Origin: Deltaproteobacteria bacterium | GTDB lineage: Bacteria; Desulfobacterota; Syntrophia; Syntrophales; UBA2210 | Assembly (NCBI GenBank): GCA_016935935.1 | Contig: JAFGPZ010000301.1 | Location: forward strand, 1 to 10,622 | Direction of reading: 5' to 3' | Length of the DNA: 10,622 nucleotides | In this document: positions 6,515-10,622 of the stretch, in pieces | Position numbering within the stretch: the first letter of the stretch is position 1 | Layout: each line of letters begins with the position of its first letter | The notes under the pieces: generated by a model | Seen by the model: the letters and a program-made list of their open reading frames with translations, nothing else | Database searches by the model: none | Told to the model about the DNA's origin: nothing | Translations under genes and position numbers: made by a program

Positions 6515-7930
6515 TCATTTGCTCTGAGAGTTAGAAGTATAAAGGGTTTCAACTGCAATGCAGTTGAGGGAATGAGAAATCTGGCTGATCTGGTCGAGGA
6601 AACCAGTGAGCCTGAATTTTAATTTTGTATTTTTCACAGATAATCGCAGGGTGTTGATTCCGCCGCTACTGCCGAGCTGGGCCGGAATAATGAACCACTT
6701 CGGTCGCAGTGTTTTGAGATGTTCCTTGGCCGTGTGTTTATTCAGAATCGTCCGGTTCAGATAATGGATGAGATTATGGAATACCAGGGCATTGATTACC
6801 ATGAAGGATTCCGTTGCCCAGAATCCGTTCATATTGAAGGTGGCAAGACCATACCCCTCTTTCAGGTCCTTGATGACATTTTCGTCATTGGCCCGCGGAC
6901 GGTATTCACGCCAGATATCTTCGGGACGAGATTTCTCGTCATTGGTGATCATGATGCTGTAGCGGTAACCTCTATGATCTTCAAACAACCTCAACTGTTT
7001 GCCGGTTGCCTTCGGTCTCTTCGATATCGTCTGCCGTACGACTATGTACCTGCGGAGCTTGTCCCATTTCTTGTCCTGATGCTGGAAAAAGAATTCCCCA
7101 ACCTCTATGCCGTGATCGATTCTCTTCAAATCGATATCATGCACCGCTTTGTATTGAAGCACCTCCATGATCCTGACTGCTATGATATAACTGAAGTTCC
7201 TGGATTCCAGGTATTTGATGAACTCGATGTCATAGAATCCCGAATCACATAAAACCCGTTTTGTCCTGAAAGATGCTCCCAGGGCCAGAACCGTCTGAGC
7301 AAAAAACTCACAACAACTCTGTGCTGAATGCGTATTGCCTGAACGGTTCCAGAGATTGACTAAATATCCCCTCCCGATGAAGGCTATCAATGGATGATGT
7401 GACGGTCTGCCCCGTTTTTTCGGGTTATACCCTTTCTTCGCCCCTTCCTGTTCCCCGTACCGCGTGATTACGCTCGAATCCAGATTGAGGTTGTCTTCCA
7501 CGATCCCCTCCCAACCCACAACCTGGCGTGCAAAATCCCGGCATCGCTCTCCCATGACTTCACTGATAGACTGAGAACTTATCTTGCCCCAAAATCTCGT
7601 CAGGGTGCTTGCCGCACCAGGTAGCCATTTTACTCCAAACGCGGCATATATGGCTTCCACCCCATGTCCCCACCAGGATACATGACTGAATCGCTTTCCA
7701 CCCACAAGTACCGTCAGAAACAAGGCCAGAATCTTCTCGTATATCCCGCCTGCGTTGTTTGACCTCTCTGTTACAGGTATACTGCCCTCTACCCACTCCC
7801 GGAATTGTATCTTGTCAAAAAATCTCGATATTAGCCCGGCTAAACCTCCCCATGCAGTTATCGGCTTGTCGCTAAATTCAATTCGTACTTGATTTTCACA
7901 TCGCTTTTTTCTACGATTCTTTCGCTTCAC
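6515..7930 (-). CDS. IS1380-family transposase
   Basis: This 471-residue DDE transposase mobilises the surrounding element. The N-terminus is very basic (KRKNRRKKR, 2-10), suiting DNA binding. Candidate catalytic residues are D151 in LNLDSSVI, D229 in VLCDSGFYD, and E350 in RANDENVIKDLKEGYG. The KGYNPKKRGRPSHHPL block (166-181) between the first and second aspartates is characteristic of the IS1380 family. The frame is uninterrupted and of normal length, so the enzyme may be active. The start is GTG (7930-7928), preceded by AAAGGAG about ten bases upstream. That site lies in the 3' arm of an inverted repeat (7936-7980), suggesting translational masking. Transcription opposes the regulator gene it interrupts, so no sense fusion to the regulator is formed. 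Confidence 0.93.
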   Translation of the reverse strand: MKRKNRRKKRCENQVRIEFSDKPITAWGGLAGLISRFFDKIQFREWVEGSIPVTERSNNAGGIYEKILALFLTVLVGGKRFSHVSWWGHGVEAIYAAFGVKWLPGAASTLTRFWGKISSQSISEVMGERCRDFARQVVGWEGIVEDNLNLDSSVITRYGEQEGAKKGYNPKKRGRPSHHPLIAFIGRGYLVNLWNRSGNTHSAQSCCEFFAQTVLALGASFRTKRVLCDSGFYDIEFIKYLESRNFSYIIAVRIMEVLQYKAVHDIDLKRIDHGIEVGEFFFQHQDKKWDKLRRYIVVRQTISKRPKATGKQLRLFEDHRGYRYSIMITNDEKSRPEDIWREYRPRANDENVIKDLKEGYGLATFNMNGFWATESFMVINALVFHNLIHYLNRTILNKHTAKEHLKTLRPKWFIIPAQLGSSGGINTLRLSVKNTKLKFRLTGFLDQISQISHSLNCIAVETLYTSNSQSK

Positions 7931-7935
7931 TTTTT

Positions 7936-7980
7936 AGTGCTCCTTTCTTTGTCCTTCGAAACCTCAAAAAAAGGAGCACT
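7936..7980 (-). promoter_or_regulatory. Inverted repeat sequestering the transposase ribosome-binding site
   Basis: Arms at 7936-7950 and 7966-7980 are complementary over 15 bp with a single mismatch (AGTGCTCCTTTCTTT against AAAAAAAGGAGCACT on the plus strand) around a 15-base loop. On the transcript the 3' arm contains AAAGGAG, the transposase Shine-Dalgarno sequence, so folding would hide it. Transcripts entering from outside the element would include both arms. Confidence 0.7.
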
Positions 7981-8016
7981 TTCCTTATCTTATTGCAACC
8001 ACCTTCCTAAGCCTCC

Positions 8017-8038
8017 TATTGCTAATGCAATATCTGGG
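8017..8038 (-). repeat. Right terminal inverted repeat of the IS element
   Basis: Read inward on the minus strand it starts CCCAGATATTGCATTAGCAA. It shares the AGATATT core and CATT with the left end. The terminal CCC is closer to the usual family ends than the left AGA. Confidence 0.5.
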
Positions 8039-8042
8039 TTTA
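8039..8042. repeat. Target-site duplication, right copy (TTTA)
   Basis: Second copy of the TTTA that flanks the element; G precedes both copies. The regulator's reading frame resumes at 8043 with GTT GAT TGG (V D W). Confidence 0.8.
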
Positions 8043-8447
8043 GTTGATTGGTTCGTACAAAAATATGCAAGCAAAACCGGCAAAAAGATTCGATCCATCC
8101 GATCAAGCTCAATGAACAGGTTAAAGGAATACTATTGGCCGGGAAACATCAGGGAACTGGAGCATGTCATCGAACGTGCGGTCATCCATCACGATCACGG
8201 TTCCACCTTACAGATAGTGGACCAACTTGATTATTCCCCGGAAGATACAAAGATCACCACTGTCCTGAGAACGCTTACAGAGATTGAACGAGATCACATT
8301 ATTAATGTACTGGAGGAAACTAAAGGACAGATTAATGGTGCTCGTGGGGCTGCAAAAATTCTGGGGCTTAACCCTTCAACACTTCGTTTCCGGATGAATA
8401 AACTCGGGATTGTAAAACAAGTCGTGAATCCGTTTAGCCTGAAGTAG
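8043..8447 (+). pseudogene. Sigma-54-dependent activator, 3' part, separated by the IS element
   Basis: These 134 codons complete the regulator begun at 4803 and correspond to residues 557-690 of the restored protein. They contain the end of the AAA+ domain with the sensor II motif WPGNIREL (588-595), a linker, and a Fis-type helix-turn-helix around 651-677 (QINGARGAAKILGLNPSTLR), which binds enhancer DNA. The frame stays open upstream into the element as far as an ATG at 8019, but no ribosome-binding site supports it, so a separate product is unlikely. If one were made, it could bind enhancer sites without activating. Stop is TAG 8445-8447. No convincing terminator follows. Confidence 0.9.
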
Positions 8448-8601
8448 AGAATCACACTCTTTTAGCATGGCAAAGGACATCGGCTGAGCCGGTGCAGGAT
8501 CAGTATGGTATAGGGGAATCATCCCACCCAACTGAGCTACACCTCCAGAAAAGATATGTGTATTTCTCAAAACTTCGTCTTGTTTGTCAACTTTTTACGA
8601 T
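8448..8601. other. Gene-free stretch after the regulator
   Basis: It holds a small hairpin (8478-8494, CATCGGC-TGA-GCCGGTG) with no T tract, a tRNA-like fragment (8523-8547), and the first of two copies of ATGGTATAGG (8505-8514; the other is 8626-8635). No coding signal is seen. Confidence 0.4.
8523..8547 (-). other. 5' tRNA fragment (pseudo-tRNA)
   Basis: On the minus strand GGAGGTG-TA-GCTC-AGTTGGGT reproduces the first ~22 bases of a tRNA: the 5' acceptor strand, T8-A9, the D-stem GCTC and the D-loop. After that the similarity ends. There is no matching GAGC, no anticodon arm, no TTCGA T-loop and no CACCTCC acceptor strand within the next ~90 bases. It is a broken tRNA, probably left by a recombination or deletion. 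The acceptor type cannot be told. Confidence 0.5.
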
Positions 8602-8850
8602 TTAAATATTTTGTCTAGCGGAAGCATGGTATAGGCAAAGGCTATTGCATTTTAAATCCTTTATCTCGATGTTGAGCCCCTTGTCCCAGATCATCCGTAG
8701 GCAGCCACCCAGGTACTTTCCTTTGGAAAACCCACTAGAGATTAGGTCCTTACCGTTGACAAAAGGTTTGTAAGACCGGCAGAAAATACAGTGTTCTGAT
8801 ATCATCTGCATGACCTCCGGGCTGAGATAAAGCAGAATAGTCGGAGACAA
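8602..8850 (-). pseudogene. Fragment resembling the C-terminal end of a CCA-adding enzyme
   Basis: This minus-strand frame opens just after a stop at 8854-8856, has only a TTG as potential start, and ends at 8602. Its middle, FVNGKDLISSGFSKGKYLG followed by GCLRMIWDKGLNIEIK, resembles the C-terminal block of bacterial tRNA nucleotidyltransferases (typically [V/L]xGxDLIxLGxxPGPxxGxxL followed by xxxxGEI). The catalytic head domain is absent. The last ~15 residues diverge. It is called a gene remnant from motif similarity alone. There is no ribosome-binding site to suggest a live small protein, but an unrelated small protein is not excluded. The tRNA fragment about 60 bp away may belong to the same lost locus. 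Confidence 0.45.
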
Positions 8851-8920
8851 CTTTTATAATTTTTGTACACTAAAGTCTCTTCTGAAAAATATATGTCATT
8901 TATCCTATTGTCGGTTTTGA

Positions 8921-9700
8921 TTATTTTCCTTCAAACGATGGCTTGCGCTTTTCAAAAAAAGCCTGCACCCCCTCTTTATGATCATCAGACTGCATGCATA
9001 GCGCTTGTGCCATAGCCTCATATTCCAAGACGTCACCTAAACTCAGTTCCATGCTTTTAAGCGTGATAGTCTTGGCCATGGCCAACGCCTTGGCAGGGCC
9101 ATGAGCAATCTGTTCGGCAAATGCTATCGTTTGTGATTCCAGTTCTTCAGGAGGAACAACCTGATTCACAATTCCCATTTGATAAGCCTCCTCGGCCGTC
9201 AACATTTTCGCCGTGTAAAGCAGTTCTTTCGCCTTGTGAATACCAATGATCCTCGGCAAGAAGTAGGTTCCCCCCATATCGACAAGAAGACCGACCTTGG
9301 AAAAGGCCTGTGAAAACTTCGCTTTCGTAGAGGCAATTATTATATCACACGCCAATGCCATATTAAATCCAGCCCCAACCGCAACGCCGTTGACACAGGC
9401 GATAATCGGTTTATCAATATTTGTAATTGATAAAATAATGTCATTTACATCGTGCATAAAATCGTAGGCCTCGATAGCATTCATCCCCCCGGCAAACTCC
9501 TTTAACGACCCTCCGGCACAAAAGGCCTTACCGGAGCCGGTTAAAATGGCAACCCTTGCTTCTTGATCACAATGAAACTCACGCAACGCCTGCTTAAGCT
9601 CCTTTCTCAATTCCTTAACGAGAGGATTCATGCTTTCGGGTAGATTAAACCGAACAATCCAAATTTTTTCTATCTTTTCGATAATAATCTTCGATTCCAT
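8921..9700 (-). CDS. Enoyl-CoA hydratase/isomerase family protein
   Basis: A 259-residue crotonase-fold enzyme acting on a CoA thioester in the cytoplasm. The two oxyanion-hole loops are present: KAFCAGGSLKEF (58-69) and NGVAVGAGF (104-112). However, the residues matching the two hydratase glutamates of rat crotonase (E144, E164) are N113 and F133. An aspartate, D141 in GLLVDMGGTYFLPRIIG, occupies the position of the catalytic aspartate of PaaG-type enoyl-CoA isomerases. A double-bond isomerase or another crotonase reaction is therefore more likely than simple hydration. The ATG at 9700 is chosen because AGGTAGG precedes it. An in-frame GTG at 9739 would add 13 residues, has no ribosome-binding site, and gives a poor N-terminus. 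It ends KRKPSFEGK, a typical family tail. The next gene upstream is 178 bp away on the same strand. Confidence 0.93.
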   Translation of the reverse strand: MESKIIIEKIEKIWIVRFNLPESMNPLVKELRKELKQALREFHCDQEARVAILTGSGKAFCAGGSLKEFAGGMNAIEAYDFMHDVNDIILSITNIDKPIIACVNGVAVGAGFNMALACDIIIASTKAKFSQAFSKVGLLVDMGGTYFLPRIIGIHKAKELLYTAKMLTAEEAYQMGIVNQVVPPEELESQTIAFAEQIAHGPAKALAMAKTITLKSMELSLGDVLEYEAMAQALCMQSDDHKEGVQAFFEKRKPSFEGK

Positions 9701-9878
9701 GTTACTACCTACCTTTATTTGTATTTTAAAAAACTGCACTATTCTGAAGCATGTTGATTATGAAAAACGTTTCTTCGATGTCGATTAAACCGCTGCAGTT
9801 TTATTGCATGACATACCGGTATATCCAACCTACCTCAAAACGTATTTCTACAATACTCCTAGGGTATTGATCCTCAAA

Positions 9879-10523
9879 TTAATATTCGATACCTGCCCGT
9901 TCTTTAATCCCGGAAGCATAGTGATGTTTGATCTCCCGCACCTCACTGACCGTATCGGCCTTTTCTATAAGCTCCGGCAGTGCATTGCGCCCTGTAAGAA
10001 TGAGGTCGAGAGTCGGCTGTTTATTATCAACCAAGTCGATAACATCGGTCAGAGCAATCAACTTGAAATCGAGGGCAACGTTGATTTCGTCCAGAATGAT
10101 CATATCCCATTTTCCGGAAGCCATTTCATGTTTTGCCAGCGCCAAGCCTGCTTTGGCCATCTCAACATCGACTGGTGCCGGATTGTCTCTCATCACAAAA
10201 CTGTCCAGACCGCAAAGGTGGATGGCAAATTCGGAAGAAAACCAGCGTTCAGCTGCCAGAAATTCTCCATATTTTCTTCCTTTCATGAACTGGATCATGC
10301 AGACCTTATATCCATGACCGAGAGCGCGCAACGCCTGACCTAAAGCCGATGTCGTCTTTCCTTTGCCGTCACCTGTCATAATCATAACCAGCCCGTTACG
10401 CGGCCGTTCATGCAACATACTTTTCTTAGAAAAAGAGGATACCGGAGATTGATCTTGATCCGGGGTTGTGGGACACAAGGGAAGCTGTTTCTTCACCTTT
10501 TTTCTCGGACATCTCAGTTTCAT
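9879..10523 (-). CDS. cobO: Cob(I)yrinic acid a,c-diamide / cob(I)alamin adenosyltransferase (CobO/BtuR type)
   Basis: This 214-residue P-loop enzyme transfers the adenosyl group of ATP to cob(I)alamin or a corrinoid precursor, making adenosylcobalamin. The Walker A motif GDGKGKTT is at 51-58. Other CobO/BtuR hallmarks are the MIQFMKG stretch (76-82), DMIILDEIN (140-148), LILTGRNA (174-181) and the C-terminal block ADTVSEVREIKHHYASGIKERAGIEY (189-214, the metal/corrinoid region). The first ~40 residues are a poorly conserved extension. The upstream gene's TGA overlaps this ATG (ATGA), and AGGAGG lies 13 bases upstream, which supports the long start over Met36. Such coupling suggests co-transcription with the upstream gene, perhaps supplying coenzyme to a B12-dependent mutase. 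The symbol could equally be btuR or cobA, as naming varies between species. Confidence 0.93.
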   Translation of the reverse strand: MKLRCPRKKVKKQLPLCPTTPDQDQSPVSSFSKKSMLHERPRNGLVMIMTGDGKGKTTSALGQALRALGHGYKVCMIQFMKGRKYGEFLAAERWFSSEFAIHLCGLDSFVMRDNPAPVDVEMAKAGLALAKHEMASGKWDMIILDEINVALDFKLIALTDVIDLVDNKQPTLDLILTGRNALPELIEKADTVSEVREIKHHYASGIKERAGIEY

Positions 10524-10622
10524 CGCTTGAGACTTTCCTCCTTCAGGTAACGTTTCGCCACCTGTTCCCCAAGTGAATGAGGATCTGCTTCCTTGGTGAT
10601 CAATGCGGACACCACCCGTTCA
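10520..10622 (-). CDS. C-terminal fragment of the gene upstream of cobO
   Basis: Thirty-three codons and a TGA of a gene running in from beyond the right edge: ERVVSALITKEADPHSLGEQ, then VAKRYLKEESLKR. Its TGA overlaps the ATG of cobO in ATGA, so the two are probably translationally coupled. The pattern ..KEADPHSLGEQVAKRYL.. resembles the end of MeaB/ArgK-type GTPases (..REIDPYTAAEEIL..), the chaperones of methylmalonyl-CoA mutase, which would suit a corrinoid adenosyltransferase as a neighbour. With so short a piece this remains a guess. Confidence 0.6.
   Translation of the reverse strand, partial: ERVVSALITKEADPHSLGEQVAKRYLKEESLKR

Larger units (their letters stand above)
6471..8038 (-). 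mobile_element. IS1380-family insertion sequence, complete
   Basis: A 1,568-bp element carries one full-length transposase gene on the minus strand. The ends were placed by three agreeing observations: the TTTA direct repeat on either side, exact restoration of the interrupted gene on excision, and a matching AGATATT lying three bases inside each end in inverted orientation (6474-6480 and 8029-8035). The inverted repeats continue imperfectly (AGATATT..CATT at both ends, with one gap). The outermost three bases differ (AGA left, CCC right), which is unusual and leaves the termini uncertain by a base or two. A 4- to 5-bp duplication fits the family. Nothing besides the transposase gene is carried. 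Confidence 0.88.

Noticed and set aside
6719..7252. Plus-strand 177-codon frame inside the insertion sequence
   Set aside because: It mirrors the transposase coding strand and has no motif or start signal of its own; IS1380 elements usually carry one gene.
8019..8038. Element-derived ATG creating a separate 142-residue DNA-binding protein
   Set aside because: No Shine-Dalgarno sequence precedes the ATG, and the transposase is orientated away, so no outward promoter is evident. It remains possible only as a by-product.
8478..8494. Hairpin CATCGGC-TGA-GCCGGTG as terminator of the regulator gene
   Set aside because: It has no T tract after the stem on either strand and the stem is only 7 bp with one G-U pair.
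9813..9822. ATACCGGTAT palindrome upstream of the enoyl-CoA hydratase-like gene
   Set aside because: A 10-base palindrome is expected by chance at this scale and no promoter elements are placed around it.
9851..9869. Hairpin CAATACTCC-T-AGGGTATTG downstream of cobO as terminator
   Set aside because: On the minus strand, where it would act, it has an A-C mismatch and no following T run.
9804..10343. Long plus-strand open frames opposite cobO
   Set aside because: They are antisense to a gene with clear CobO/BtuR motifs, have no recognisable domain, and no ribosome-binding site.

Overview
The window looks like chromosomal DNA of an anaerobic, fatty- or aromatic-acid-degrading bacterium, most likely of the Desulfobacterota (the former Deltaproteobacteria). 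This is inferred from gene content: an acyl-CoA ligase, an acyl-CoA dehydrogenase, two crotonase-fold genes (one dead), a sigma-54 activator with GAF-like sensor regions, and a corrinoid adenosyltransferase. No rRNA or other taxonomic marker is present, so the assignment is tentative.

Layout, left to right. Bases 1-99 are the zinc-binding SEC-C tail of a protein that begins outside the window. Bases 159-712 hold a heavily mutated enoyl-CoA hydratase/isomerase pseudogene (three frameshifts and one nonsense codon). Then come two minus-strand genes: an acyl-CoA ligase (897-2447), with a candidate sigma-54 promoter and an inverted repeat upstream, and an acyl-CoA dehydrogenase (3202-4344), ended by a clear intrinsic terminator at 3093-3125. 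About 750 bp of partly coding-looking debris separates them. A 455-bp divergent intergenic region (4348-4802) leads to a plus-strand sigma-54-dependent regulator starting at 4803.

The regulator is broken by a complete IS1380-family insertion sequence, placed at 6471-8038 and flanked by a 4-bp TTTA duplication (or GTTTA, 5 bp). Removing the element and one TTTA copy restores a continuous 690-codon gene: two GAF-like regions, the sigma-54 AAA+ domain and a Fis-type helix-turn-helix. The transposase (6515-7930, minus strand) appears intact. Its ribosome-binding site lies in one arm of a 15-bp inverted repeat, an arrangement expected to block translation of read-through transcripts.

Right of the regulator is a decayed stretch (8448-8920) with a 5' tRNA-like fragment and a fragment resembling the C-terminus of a CCA-adding enzyme. 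The window ends with three minus-strand genes: a crotonase-fold protein (8921-9700) lacking both classical hydratase glutamates but carrying an isomerase-type aspartate, a CobO/BtuR corrinoid adenosyltransferase (9879-10523), and the last 33 codons of an upstream gene joined to it by an ATGA overlap.

Taken together, this is a catabolic acyl-CoA locus: ligase for activation, dehydrogenase for alpha,beta-oxidation, crotonase for double-bond chemistry, and adenosylcobalamin supply possibly for a mutase. Its probable local activator was disrupted by transposition. The pseudogenes and fragments indicate continuing gene loss. I see no CRISPR array, phage module, defence island or clearly new multi-gene system. 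The most informative points are the reconstructable insertion, the hairpin-masked transposase start, the GAFTDA variant, and the candidate sigma-54 control of the ligase.
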